From: Betaproteobacteria bacterium
Lineage (GTDB): Bacteria > Pseudomonadota > Gammaproteobacteria > Burkholderiales > SG8-41
DNA: 22,865 nt
Direction of reading: 5' to 3'
Assembly: GCA_025356695.1 (NCBI GenBank)
Contig: JANXSE010000358.1
Location: 1-22,865 of the forward strand
A program made the position numbers and the translations under genes. A model generated the notes under the pieces. That model saw only the letters and a list, made by a program, of their open reading frames with translations. It had not been told where the DNA came from and did no database searches. Of the stretch, positions 1 through 7,574 are shown piece by piece. Positions within the stretch are counted from its first letter, which is position 1. Every line of letters begins with the position of its first letter.

Positions 1-317
1 GCGTGACCGAATGGCGTGTGGCCCAAATCGTGGGCGAGGGAAATGGCCTCGACGAGGTCTTCATTGAGTCGCAGGCTGCGCGCGACAGACCGCGCAATCT
101 GGGCGACCTCGAGGCTGTGCGTAAGGCGCGTGCGGAAGAGATCGCCCTCGTGGTTGACGAACACCTGTGTCTTGTACTCGAGACGGCGGAATGCAGTCGA
201 GTGAATGATGCGGTCGCGGTCGCGCTGAAATTCCGTGCGGCCGACCGGCGCGGTTTCGCGTCCGCGGCGTCCGCGGGATGTCTTCGGGTTTACCGCATAT
301 GCGGCGAGTTCAATCAC
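1..317 (-). CDS. dgt: Deoxyguanosinetriphosphate triphosphohydrolase-like protein, N-terminal part (cut by window edge)
   Basis: About 105 N-terminal residues of an HD-domain dNTP triphosphohydrolase, which hydrolyses dNTPs to deoxynucleosides and triphosphate. Translating the minus strand shows the family's conserved block: [19 protein letters not shown], then [11 protein letters not shown], then [15 protein letters not shown]. The H of LTHS and the later HD of [14 protein letters not shown] are HD metal ligands. The start is GTG at 317, because no in-frame ATG lies nearby and the distance to the FQRDRDRI block fits the family. GTG overlaps the aroB stop by 8 bases (GTGATTGA), which suggests translational coupling. 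The rest of the gene continues left of position 1. The order aroK-aroB-dgt is common in betaproteobacteria. The family is clear, but whether dGTP is the preferred substrate cannot be read from this fragment. Confidence 0.9.
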   Translation of the reverse strand, partial: MIELAAYAVNPKTSRGRRGRETAPVGRTEFQRDRDRIIHSTAFRRLEYKTQVFVNHEGDLFRTRLTHSLEVAQIARSVARSLRLNEDLVEAISLAHDLGHTPFGH

Positions 318-1401
318 GATGAACCGAATTTTTGAGGGCGGTTTCGACGGCCCCGTGCGTTACGTCGGCAGTCAGAAACGCACTGCCCATTTCGCGCATC
401 AGGATAAAGCGCAATTTTCCACCCTCGACTTTTTTGTCATGCCCCATCAATTCAAGATAGCGGTCGGTCCCCAGATCTGGAACCGAAACGGGCAGCCGTG
501 CCCGTTCGAGGATCGACACGATTCGACCGACGTCGTCGGCGCGAAGCAGCCCGATGTTCTGCGACAGACGTGCGGCAACGACCATGCCCGCTGCCACTGC
601 TTCTCCGTGCAACCAGTTGCCGTAACCCATACCGGATTCAATGGCGTGGCCGAATGTATGCCCGAAATTGAGCAGCGCGCGTTCGCCGGTTTCTTCGCGC
701 TCGTCGGCCGCCACGACCGCCGCCTTGTTTTCGCAGGAACGTTGGATAGCGAAGGCCAATGCCGCCGGATCACGCGAATTGAGGGCATCTATATTGGATT
801 CGAGCCAATCGAAGAAAGGCAGATCGCGAATCAGGCCGTACTTGATTACCTCGGCAAGTCCCGCTGCCAATTCGCGGTCCGCGAGCGTGGCGAGAGCAGC
901 GGTGTCCGCGATTACCGCCTGCGGCTGGTAAAACGCGCCAATCATATTTTTGCCGCGCGGATGGTTGATCGCGGTCTTCCCCCCTACCGAAGAGTCGACA
1001 AGGGCGAGCAGCGTGGTCGGCACCTGGATAAAGGGGACGCCGCGCAGATAAGTCGCGGCGGCGAAACCTGTCAGATCACCGACTACCCCGCCGCCGAGCG
1101 CGATCAGCGTTGTTTTTCGCTCACAGCGTGCCGCCAGCAAAGCATCAAAGATTAAATTAAGGGATTCCCAGTCCTTATGCTGCTCCCCGGCCGGTATGAC
1201 AATCGGCGTGACTTCAACACCGGCCGCAGAAAGCGCCGCAATGAATGCCTGCAAATAGAGCGGCGCTACGTTGCTGTCGGTGACGACGGCGGCCCGTTTT
1301 TGCAGCAGGTGACGAGTGAACAGTTCGGACTGGCCGAGCAACTGTGCGCCGATATAAATCGGGTAACTGCGATCCCCCAATGAGACTTCAAGCGTGTTCA
1401 T
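310..1401 (-). CDS. aroB: 3-dehydroquinate synthase
   Basis: Second step of the shikimate pathway: NAD-dependent cyclisation of DAHP to 3-dehydroquinate in the cytosol. The protein is 363 residues, close to the usual ~360. Visible motifs are the glycine-rich NAD site [13 protein letters not shown], the block [32 protein letters not shown], and the metal ligands E184 (AEVIKYG), H248 (GHTFGHAIE) and H265 ([10 protein letters not shown]), which align almost exactly with E. coli AroB numbering. I place the start at the ATG at 1401 ([15 protein letters not shown]). An in-frame TTG at 1422 would add seven residues the family lacks. The gene follows aroK after 45 bases and overlaps the dgt start by 8 bases, so the three are probably one transcript. 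Confidence 0.97.
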   Translation of the reverse strand: MNTLEVSLGDRSYPIYIGAQLLGQSELFTRHLLQKRAAVVTDSNVAPLYLQAFIAALSAAGVEVTPIVIPAGEQHKDWESLNLIFDALLAARCERKTTLIALGGGVVGDLTGFAAATYLRGVPFIQVPTTLLALVDSSVGGKTAINHPRGKNMIGAFYQPQAVIADTAALATLADRELAAGLAEVIKYGLIRDLPFFDWLESNIDALNSRDPAALAFAIQRSCENKAAVVAADEREETGERALLNFGHTFGHAIESGMGYGNWLHGEAVAAGMVVAARLSQNIGLLRADDVGRIVSILERARLPVSVPDLGTDRYLELMGHDKKVEGGKLRFILMREMGSAFLTADVTHGAVETALKNSVHRD

Positions 1402-1446
1402 GTCAGACCGGCGACCATTCAAATTTCAGGAAATCGCATTATCCGC

Positions 1447-2010
1447 TTAACAGCTACGAAAATGTTCCTGCAGCCGTTGTTCCAGCCGCTGCGCAAGGCT
1501 GCGCACACTTTGACTGCCGGTGTCTTCGATGACCGCGGCAACTTCACGGTATAGTGGGTCCCGCACAGCAAACAGTTCTTCAAGTTTGGCAAGTGGGTCT
1601 GCGGTCTGCAACAAGGGGCGATTGCGGTCGTTGCGTGTGCGCTGCCAGAGATCGGCCGGGGAGGCCCGCAGATAGACGACGGTACCGTTGTCCGATAGGA
1701 GTCTCCGGTTTGCGTCGCTGATGACCGTCCCGCCGCCGGTGGCTAACACGATGTTCTGCAGCCCGGTCAGTTCACCCAGTACCGACGACTCGCGCGCGCG
1801 GAACCCCGCCTCGCCTTCAATTTCAAAAATCACGGGGATTTTGACACCGGTGCGCCGCTCGATTTCATGGTCGCAATCGTAGAAGGTTTTACCAAGGCGC
1901 TTTGCCAGATAGCGCCCGACGGAGGTTTTGCCCGCCCCCATCAAACCGACCAGATATATATTGCCCGGTATCGGTGTTTCGTTCACCGGGCTTACAAGCA
2001 ACTCTGACAT
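1447..2010 (-). CDS. aroK: Shikimate kinase I
   Basis: Phosphorylates shikimate with ATP to shikimate-3-phosphate, an upstream step of chorismate and aromatic amino acid synthesis. The 187 residues contain the Walker A motif GLMGAGKT (22-29), the shikimate-binding DCD (45-47), the FRARE segment (70-74), the GGG loop in LATGGGTVI (92-94), and the lid and adenine-site arginines in RTRNDRNRP. It is the first gene of aroK-aroB-dgt. The N-terminus is about 15 residues longer than usual before [15 protein letters not shown] at 1986 is an alternative start that would shorten it. A TAAAAT hexamer at 2017-2022 lies so close to the ATG that a transcript from it would have almost no leader. Confidence 0.96.
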   Translation of the reverse strand: MSELLVSPVNETPIPGNIYLVGLMGAGKTSVGRYLAKRLGKTFYDCDHEIERRTGVKIPVIFEIEGEAGFRARESSVLGELTGLQNIVLATGGGTVISDANRRLLSDNGTVVYLRASPADLWQRTRNDRNRPLLQTADPLAKLEELFAVRDPLYREVAAVIEDTGSQSVRSLAQRLEQRLQEHFRSC

Positions 2011-2016
2011 CCCGAT

Positions 2017-2022
2017 ATTTTA
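2017..2022 (-). promoter_or_regulatory. Possible -10 element upstream of aroK
   Basis: On the minus strand the hexamer TAAAAT lies six bases before the aroK ATG, downstream of the pil-operon terminator. No good -35 is visible at 17 bases; TTCAGG sits about 19 bases away. If it is real, transcription would begin at or next to the annotated ATG, implying a leaderless mRNA or use of the internal GTG at 1986. This is inference from spacing only. Confidence 0.3.
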
Positions 2023-2054
2023 GCCCGAATACATGCGGCGGCCTGAACGGCGTA

Positions 2055-2090
2055 CAGAAAAAACCTGCCCGGCCGGCCAGGTTTTTTCTG
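2055..2090 (-). terminator. Rho-independent terminator of the pil operon (symmetrical, possibly bidirectional)
   Basis: A perfect 13-bp inverted repeat: CAGAAAAAACCTG (2055-2067) and CAGGTTTTTTCTG (2078-2090), around a 10-base GC-rich loop (2068-2077). The A6 and T6 runs inside the arms make it symmetrical. It lies 11 bases past the pilQ stop codon and before aroK on the same strand. It therefore probably ends pilMNOPQ transcription and separates it from aroKB-dgt. Confidence 0.85.
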
Positions 2091-2101
2091 GCCAGCGAAC
2101 G

Positions 2102-4249
2102 CTAGCGCAAACTCAAATTGCTTTTCACAATTCGCGGACTGATGAAAATCAGCAATTCGTTTTTGACGTCCGTCTTTGCATTATTGCGAAACAGGAAGCC
2201 CACAAACGGCGCGTCGCCCAGTACCGGAATCTTGGTGGTGGTGTCCGTTTCAGTTTGCGTATAAATGCCCCCGATCACCACGGTGCCACCGTTTTGCACA
2301 AGCACCGACGTCGTGATCTGCTTGGTATCGATAGCGGGCGGGCTCAACGACAAGGTGCTGACACTGTCCTTGTGAATATTGAGATCCATGATCACGTTGT
2401 CGTCAGGCGTGATCTGCGGCTTGACCTTCAGGCTCAACGTGGCCGATTTGAAGGACACGCTGGTGGCGCCGCTGGATGTCGCCTGCTGATAGGGCAATTG
2501 CGTGCCTTGCTCGATCGTTGCTTCGATCTGGTCGGCGGTGATGACGCGCGGGCTCGAGATGATCTTGCCTTTGCCGTCCGCCTGCAGCGCCGAAACTTCC
2601 ATGTTGATGAAGCGGGTCAGGCCTTCGTTGAAAAGAACCATTGAAATGACGCCCGGTGCCGCGCCGCCAAGGCCGGCCACCGGCAGATTGACGTTCGTAA
2701 AATCGTTGGTGGTCGGCACCGGCGACGACACTTGGCCGGTATGGAAGAGGGTGTCGTTCAGATTGCCGCCAAGGGTCACGCGGTTGCTGCTGTTGAGCAG
2801 GCCCTGACCGTTGGCGCGATCGTGAATGCCAAGGCGCGCGCCAAGATTGCGACTGAACGAGTCGGACGCCTCAACAATGCGCGCTTCAATCAGGACCTGA
2901 CGTACCGGGATATCAATTTTCTTGATCAGTGCGCGGACCTGCTCAAGCCGGCTCGGCGTGTCTTGCACGAACAGGGTGTTGGTGCGCGCATCCACTACCG
3001 CGCTGCCGCGTTTCGAGAGGATCGGCTGCGCCTTGTCGCCGACCAACTTCTGGATGGCATCTGCCTTCTGGTAGTTGAGCTGGAACGATTCGGTGCGCAC
3101 GGGTTCCAGATCGGCGATCTGCGCCTGCGATTCGAGGGCGAGCTTTTCCTTGGTCGCGAGCTCGTCGCGCGGCGCAATCCACACCACGTTTCCGTTCTTG
3201 CGCATATCGAGACCCTTGGTCTGCAATATGATGTCGAGCGCCTGGTCCCAAGGCACATCTTTTAGGCGAAGCGTCAGATTGCCACCGACGGTGTCGCTGG
3301 TGATGAAGTTGAATCCGGTGAAATCGGCGATCACCTGCAACACGGCGCGGACTTCCACGTTCTGGAAATTAAGCGACAGCTTTTCGCCGGTATAACCGAT
3401 GCGTGAACCTTGGATCAGTTTGGTCGGGTCTTCGACAATCGGCTTGATCTCGATAATGAAGCGGTTGTCGGTCTGATAGGCCGAGTGTTCCCAAAGGCCT
3501 TTCGGTTCAATCGAAATCCTGGAGTTCCCGGCCTGCATGAAGGCGTCAATCATCTGTACCGGCGTGGCGAAGTCGAGAACATCCATCCGGCGCTCGAGAT
3601 TTTTCGGCAGCGACGTGTTCTGGAATTCAATCATCAGGTTTTTGCCCTGCTGCCGTAGGTCGATGCCAACCGCGTTGTCCGACAGATCGACAATGATTCG
3701 GCCCTCGCCGTTCGGGCCGCGGCGGAAGCTGATGTCGCGTAGTGCGTGCCTTCCGTCATTCGTTTTTGCTTCTGCAAAATGGGAGGTAACCGGCGCCGTA
3801 GCGCTCGCGGCAGTCTCAGTGCCGCCCGCGCCCTGCAGTGTAATAACGACAACTTTGCCGTCGACACGCGTGTCGTAACCCAGGGGCTTTGCCAGATTCA
3901 TTACCACCCGGGTGCGGTCGCCTGCCTGCACGATATTCATCAGACGCAAATCACCCTCGCCGACTTCCTGCGTATTTTTGCCAAGCGCGTTGCCCGTGCC
4001 CGGAAAGTCGAACGCGATCCGTGGCGGATTGTTGATCGTAAAGCCGGCCGGTGGATTGCCGAGGGCCTCTTTGAGCGTGATGCGGACGACGATGTTACCG
4101 CCTTGCTGTCCCGCAACGTCGATTGCTTCGATATTGTTGGATAGTGTTGGAGTCGCTGCCTGCCCCCAAGAGGCGGTCGCAAGCACGCAAAGCGCGAATG
4201 TCAGTGTGATTCGCGTTGCCATTCCGGAAATGTTCTTTATGGTGTTCAT
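2102..4249 (-). CDS. pilQ: Type IV pilus secretin PilQ
   Basis: Outer-membrane secretin through which the type IV pilus fibre exits. The product is 715 residues from the ATG at 4249, which has a strong Shine-Dalgarno (AGGAGG) seven bases upstream; an in-frame ATG at 4333 would overlap pilP and add residues before the signal peptide. In order: a Sec signal peptide (hydrophobic core TLTFALCVLATA, cleavage near GQA), two AMIN domains for peptidoglycan or cell-wall binding (roughly 35-150 and 170-290), an STN/N0-type domain (about 300-375, LSLNFQNVEVRAVLQVIAD), an N1 domain, and the C-terminal secretin pore with VLIEARIVEA, KIISSPRVITAD, VVIGGIYTQ and ELLIFISPRIV. It is the last gene of pilMNOPQ, 76 bases after pilP. 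Confidence 0.97.
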   Translation of the reverse strand: MNTIKNISGMATRITLTFALCVLATASWGQAATPTLSNNIEAIDVAGQQGGNIVVRITLKEALGNPPAGFTINNPPRIAFDFPGTGNALGKNTQEVGEGDLRLMNIVQAGDRTRVVMNLAKPLGYDTRVDGKVVVITLQGAGGTETAASATAPVTSHFAEAKTNDGRHALRDISFRRGPNGEGRIIVDLSDNAVGIDLRQQGKNLMIEFQNTSLPKNLERRMDVLDFATPVQMIDAFMQAGNSRISIEPKGLWEHSAYQTDNRFIIEIKPIVEDPTKLIQGSRIGYTGEKLSLNFQNVEVRAVLQVIADFTGFNFITSDTVGGNLTLRLKDVPWDQALDIILQTKGLDMRKNGNVVWIAPRDELATKEKLALESQAQIADLEPVRTESFQLNYQKADAIQKLVGDKAQPILSKRGSAVVDARTNTLFVQDTPSRLEQVRALIKKIDIPVRQVLIEARIVEASDSFSRNLGARLGIHDRANGQGLLNSSNRVTLGGNLNDTLFHTGQVSSPVPTTNDFTNVNLPVAGLGGAAPGVISMVLFNEGLTRFINMEVSALQADGKGKIISSPRVITADQIEATIEQGTQLPYQQATSSGATSVSFKSATLSLKVKPQITPDDNVIMDLNIHKDSVSTLSLSPPAIDTKQITTSVLVQNGGTVVIGGIYTQTETDTTTKIPVLGDAPFVGFLFRNNAKTDVKNELLIFISPRIVKSNLSLR

Positions 4250-4325
4250 TGTCTTGCCTCCTGTTTTAGCTGCACGTGCCGCAAAAAATTGCAGGCCACG
4301 CCACGCCCAACGGATATTTCGTAAT

Positions 4326-4838
4326 CTATTCAACCAATGTCATTGTGCTGATGCGCTCAGTCCAGTCGCCGCCGCTGTCCTGCACGATTTCCTTAAGCTT
4401 GACTGTCGTTTCGCTGATTTCAGTGATCAAGCCGAAGTTTTGGCCCATGTAATTACCGACTTTCACGCGAAACAAATTATTGTCCGGGCTTTTGATCAGG
4501 GCGAAATTGGTTTTCCCCTGCTGCAACGCTCCAACCATGCGCAGGTTCTCGATCGAATAGGCTTCAAGCGGTTCCTTGCGACGGTTCAGGTCCGGCTGGA
4601 TGCCGCCGCCGGCCGCCGATTTCGGCGGTTCGATCTTGCGCGGTTTGAACGGGTCGATCAGGTCATAGGCATCGTAATTGAACGGTTCGTACGGCTTCAC
4701 ATCGGGCAACGGCGGAATGCGGCCCCGCGGCAGGTTGTCTGATTCTTTGACGAACTGGCGGAGATCCGAATATTGTTCGCCTCCGCAGGATGCCAGCGTC
4801 AGTAACGCGAAGACGAGGATGATGGCGTGGCGGATCAT
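4326..4838 (-). CDS. pilP: Type IV pilus inner-membrane lipoprotein PilP
   Basis: PilP is a lipoprotein that links the PilNO inner-membrane platform to the periplasmic domains of PilQ. The 170 residues start with a lipoprotein signal peptide with lipobox LASC; the lipidated cysteine is C18. A proline-rich disordered stretch with the family's YEPFNYDAYDLIDPFKPRK segment follows. The last part is a beta-sandwich domain (about 90-170, MVGALQQGKTNFALIKSPDN, VKVGNYMGQNFGLITEI), the region known to contact the secretin. Its start overlaps the pilO stop by four bases (ATGA), so translation is probably coupled. Confidence 0.95.
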   Translation of the reverse strand: MIRHAIILVFALLTLASCGGEQYSDLRQFVKESDNLPRGRIPPLPDVKPYEPFNYDAYDLIDPFKPRKIEPPKSAAGGGIQPDLNRRKEPLEAYSIENLRMVGALQQGKTNFALIKSPDNNLFRVKVGNYMGQNFGLITEISETTVKLKEIVQDSGGDWTERISTMTLVE

Positions 4839-5470
4839 TTTTTTGGCGCCTTGCTGTCTTTGGCAGATTTTTTCTGCTTCGCAATTTCATCTTCGTCGAG
4901 ATAGCGATAAGTCTTGGCGACGGCATCCATCGTCAACACACCGCCGGCCGGCTGTGCCAGCGCAATGTCGTTCAGCAGCACAATCCGCGACAACTTGGAG
5001 ATGTCGCTCGCAAACGATCCCATGTCGTGATAGTTGCCCGTGACACGGATGGTGATCGGGAGCTCTGCATAGAATTCGGAAAGTGTTTCGGTTGCAGCCG
5101 GCCGGAACAATTCAAACTGCAGGCCACGGCCGAGGCCCGCCTGGTTGATGTCGGTCAGTAGCGCTTCCATTTCGGATTTACTCGGTAGCTGTTTCAGCAG
5201 CGTGCCGAACGACATCTCGATGTCGTCAAGCTGTTTGCGATAGGCTTCAAGGTCCACCGCCTGTTTCTTTTTGTCCAGAAAGGTGTCGCGCAGCGTAAGT
5301 TCTTTGCGTTTGGCCGCATCGATGGAGTCCACCTGGTCCGTCCAGTCGAGGAACCAGCTTGCCGCGATGCATGCGATAAACGCCAGAAACAACACGCCCA
5401 ATTTGGGCAACGCCGGCCAGCTGCCGATTTCTTTCGGATCAAGACGCCTTAAATCATCAAGTGTCATCAT
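4835..5470 (-). CDS. pilO: Type IV pilus assembly protein PilO
   Basis: A bitopic inner-membrane protein that pairs with PilN to form the alignment platform between the cytoplasmic motor side and PilP/PilQ. The 211 residues show a short cytoplasmic N-terminus, one membrane segment (about 26-44, VLFLAFIACIAASWFL), a charged coiled-coil stretch (about 50-100), and a periplasmic ferredoxin-like domain. It starts at ATG 5470; a second ATG follows directly (MM). The gap to pilN is five bases, and it overlaps pilP by four. The C-terminus is lysine-rich (KQKKSAKDSKAPKK). Confidence 0.95.
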   Translation of the reverse strand: MMTLDDLRRLDPKEIGSWPALPKLGVLFLAFIACIAASWFLDWTDQVDSIDAAKRKELTLRDTFLDKKKQAVDLEAYRKQLDDIEMSFGTLLKQLPSKSEMEALLTDINQAGLGRGLQFELFRPAATETLSEFYAELPITIRVTGNYHDMGSFASDISKLSRIVLLNDIALAQPAGGVLTMDAVAKTYRYLDEDEIAKQKKSAKDSKAPKK

Positions 5471-5475
5471 GATTG

Positions 5476-6240
5476 TTATCTGCGCTGGACTGAAGTGTCA
5501 GACACCGCGATGGCCGGCGCGGTGATGCTGACCATGGGCTTGTCGGTAGCGGCGGACGCGGGCCGTTTCGTGCCTGCGCTGTTTTTGGCGGGCGTGGTGG
5601 GGGCTGCGGATTGTGCGACCACCAGCGCCACCGGCAGGGCCGCGGGCGCGCTGGCGACCGGCTTGGCCGCAGGTTTCTTCGCCGGCGTCTGGTCTTCCTT
5701 GCTGCGTGTCAGCGATACGCTCAGGCTGAATTCGCTCAGGCGCGCGCTCTTGTCTGCAAACGCCTTGATTTCGATCAGAACCGGTTTTTCAAGATACGGC
5801 GAGGATTCAAGATTGCGCATGAATGTGGAAACGCGCGCATTGGACTGTGCGTAACCGCTGACCGTGACCCTGTTGACCTTTTGCGAAACCGCTTTGAGGT
5901 AGACGCCGTCGGGTAACTGGCGCACCAGCTGGTCAAGCAGATAAACCGTTTCTGCGCGGTTGGCCTGCAGCGATTCCACCACCTTTTTGCGTTGCAAAAG
6001 CGCGGCGGTCTGTTCTTTCAGTTTCTTGATTTCGTCGATCTGTTTTTCAAGAACGGCGATTTCCGATTCGAGATAGCTGTTGCGGCCGTTCTGATCTTCG
6101 AGCTGGCCGCCAAGATACGAGTGCACGGCAAACCAGGCGGCGGCACCAAGCCCGACGACAGCGCCGAGCATGATGAAAAATTCTTTTTGTTGCCGCTTCC
6201 GTTTGATTTCACGGTGCGGCAGAAGGTTTATGCGGATCAT
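5476..6240 (-). CDS. pilN: Type IV pilus assembly protein PilN with a long Ala/Pro-rich tail
   Basis: PilN binds PilM in the cytoplasm through its N-terminal INLLP motif, visible here as IRINLLPHRE (residues 2-10), and forms a periplasmic heterodimer with PilO. One membrane segment (about 22-44) follows, then a coiled coil (about 48-95), then the ferredoxin-like domain to about residue 185. The product is 254 residues, longer than the ~180-200 I expect of the family. The excess is a low-complexity tail from about residue 187 to the end, rich in A, P, K, S and T, with TPAKKPAAKPVASAPAALP and further repeats of that kind. Four-base overlap with pilM (ATGA). Confidence 0.95.
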   Translation of the reverse strand: MIRINLLPHREIKRKRQQKEFFIMLGAVVGLGAAAWFAVHSYLGGQLEDQNGRNSYLESEIAVLEKQIDEIKKLKEQTAALLQRKKVVESLQANRAETVYLLDQLVRQLPDGVYLKAVSQKVNRVTVSGYAQSNARVSTFMRNLESSPYLEKPVLIEIKAFADKSARLSEFSLSVSLTRSKEDQTPAKKPAAKPVASAPAALPVALVVAQSAAPTTPAKNSAGTKRPASAATDKPMVSITAPAIAVSDTSVQRR

Positions 6241-7343
6241 GCGTCAAATCTCCGCATGGCGAGCCCGCATGCAACCATCAGCGAGGGAGCGTCGGTCGTC
6301 AGATATTTGGGCCTGATTTTCGACGACAGCGCCATGTTCGCAAATGGATTTGCAATCATGGTGTTGACGGAGGCGCGACGGGCGACGACTTCATCGATGC
6401 CCGGAATCGCGGCGCAACCGCCGGCCATGACAATATGGTTGACCTGGTTGAATTGAGTCGAGGTGAAAAAGAACTGCAGGGCACGCGCGACCTCAAGGCC
6501 GAGTGTGTCGAGGAAGGGCAGCAGCACTTCGGATTCGTAGTTGTCGGGCAGGCCACCGGCGCGCTTGGCCGCTTCAGCCTCTTCCGGCGACATGCCGAAG
6601 ACCCGCTGTATTTCCTGCGTGAGCTGGTTGCCGCCGAACGGTTGTTCGCGCATGTAGACCGACTGGCCGTTGCGCAAAACGTTCATATTCATGACTGCGG
6701 TGCCGACGTCGACGATCGCAATGTTCAGATCCTTGCCGTTGTCGGGCAACTGCCGTTCGATCAGTTCGAAGGCCGTCTGGGTCGCAAAGGATTCGACGTC
6801 CATGACCAGCGCTTTGAGGCCGGCGGCTTCGGCGGCGGCGATCCGGTCTTCAATCTTGTCTTTTCGCGATGCCGCGATCAGGACCTCGACGTCTTCCGGG
6901 CTGTTAGGCGCCGGCCCGATCACCTGAAAGTCGAGGTTGACTTCGTCGAGCGCAAAAGGGATGTATTGATTTGCCTCGGATTCGACCTGAATTTCGAGTT
7001 CGCTCTCGTGCTGTCCGGCGGGCACATTGATTTTCTTGGTAATTACCGCCGCGGTAGGCAGGGCGAGGGCGAGGTTTTTTACATTGGTGCCCATGCGCTT
7101 CCAGCCGCGCTTGATGCTGTCGCTGACGGCGTCGAGATTGTTGATGTTGCCATCGACCACAGCGTCGCGCGGCAGTGGCTCGATCACATAGCGTTCCACC
7201 CGATACAGGCCTTTGCCCGTTTCGGATATCTCAACCAGCTTGACCGACGACGAACTGATATCGCAGCCGATCAAGGGTGGCGCCTTGGACTTGAAGAGGC
7301 GCTCAATAAATTCGAAGTCGAATTTCAATTTTCCCTTAAGCAT
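6237..7343 (-). CDS. pilM: Type IV pilus assembly ATPase-like protein PilM
   Basis: A cytoplasmic actin-like (FtsA/MreB fold) protein that binds ATP and the N-terminal peptide of PilN, forming the inner ring of the pilus machine. The 368 residues show the phosphate-1 motif IGCDISSSSVKLVEI (25-39), the DVGTAVMNMNVLRNG phosphate-2 region, EQPFGGNQLTQEIQ, and the adenosine motif IVMAGGCAAIPG near the C-terminus. First gene of pilMNOPQ; the promoter region lies in 7344-7574. The start at ATG 7343 (MLKGKLKFDFE) is slightly longer than some homologues but is the only nearby ATG before the IGCDIS motif. Confidence 0.95.
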   Translation of the reverse strand: MLKGKLKFDFEFIERLFKSKAPPLIGCDISSSSVKLVEISETGKGLYRVERYVIEPLPRDAVVDGNINNLDAVSDSIKRGWKRMGTNVKNLALALPTAAVITKKINVPAGQHESELEIQVESEANQYIPFALDEVNLDFQVIGPAPNSPEDVEVLIAASRKDKIEDRIAAAEAAGLKALVMDVESFATQTAFELIERQLPDNGKDLNIAIVDVGTAVMNMNVLRNGQSVYMREQPFGGNQLTQEIQRVFGMSPEEAEAAKRAGGLPDNYESEVLLPFLDTLGLEVARALQFFFTSTQFNQVNHIVMAGGCAAIPGIDEVVARRASVNTMIANPFANMALSSKIRPKYLTTDAPSLMVACGLAMRRFDA

Positions 7344-7356
7344 GGGTGAGTTAGAG

Positions 7357-7374
7357 ACAATTTACACAATTTAC
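7357..7374. repeat. Tandem 9-bp direct repeat in the pilM leader
   Basis: ACAATTTAC occurs twice back to back (7357-7365 and 7366-7374). It lies between the predicted pilM -10 hexamer and the pilM start codon. Two same-face copies almost one helical turn apart would suit a dimeric DNA-binding protein, but could equally be chance in an AT-rich spacer. Confidence 0.6.
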
Positions 7375-7403
7375 ATTAAATACTAACAACAAGCGTCGGG
7401 CAA
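7375..7403 (-). promoter_or_regulatory. Predicted sigma-70 promoter of pilMNOPQ
   Basis: On the minus strand, TTGCCC (7398-7403) and TTTAAT (7375-7380) are separated by exactly 17 bases. TTTAAT differs from the -10 consensus at one position and TTGCCC matches the -35 at four of six. A start point near 7368 would give a leader of about 25 bases. Sequence-based prediction only. Confidence 0.5.
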
Positions 7404-7446
7404 GTAAAGTTTTTCCCGCTGGCTACTTTTTGCGGATGGCGGTGTC

Positions 7447-7452
7447 TATAAT
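7447..7452 (+). promoter_or_regulatory. Predicted -10 element of mrcA
   Basis: A perfect TATAAT on the plus strand, with a poor -35 (TACTTT at 17 bases). It is the best plus-strand promoter match in the 231-base divergent region. Use of it would leave a leader of about 115 bases before the mrcA ATG. Confidence 0.45.
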
Positions 7453-7467
7453 GTTCTTTGTTCAATA

Positions 7468-7531
7468 TAGCTTAATTAGCTACGGCAGGTGCCCTGCTTT
7501 CGTATGTTCTGCTTTAACTTAGCCAATTAAG
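7468..7531 (+). repeat. Nested inverted repeats in the mrcA leader
   Basis: Two structures share one arm. TAGCT (7468-7472) and AGCTA (7478-7482) form a short palindrome around TAATT. In addition CTTAATTAGCTA (7471-7482) pairs with TAGCCAATTAAG (7520-7531) at 11 of 12 positions, enclosing 37 bases. The two folds are mutually exclusive. They lie downstream of the predicted mrcA -10, so could be an operator or an mRNA structure. Confidence 0.45.
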
Positions 7532-7574
7532 ATGTTGTTATTTTGCAACAATCTATAAGCGAAATCCAAAATTC

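Noticed and set aside
3..335. Plus-strand open frame of 110 codons at the left edge.
   Set aside because: It is antisense to the dgt-like gene, whose translation gives an unmistakable HD-domain protein.
235..1155. A 306-codon open frame on the plus strand opposite aroB.
   Set aside because: It lies entirely antisense to a well-supported aroB with all metal ligands. The predicted protein has no recognisable motif, and long antisense frames are common in GC-rich genes.
6435..7349. A 304-codon plus-strand frame opposite pilM.
   Set aside because: Antisense shadow of pilM; arginine, aspartate and valine rich with no domain signal.
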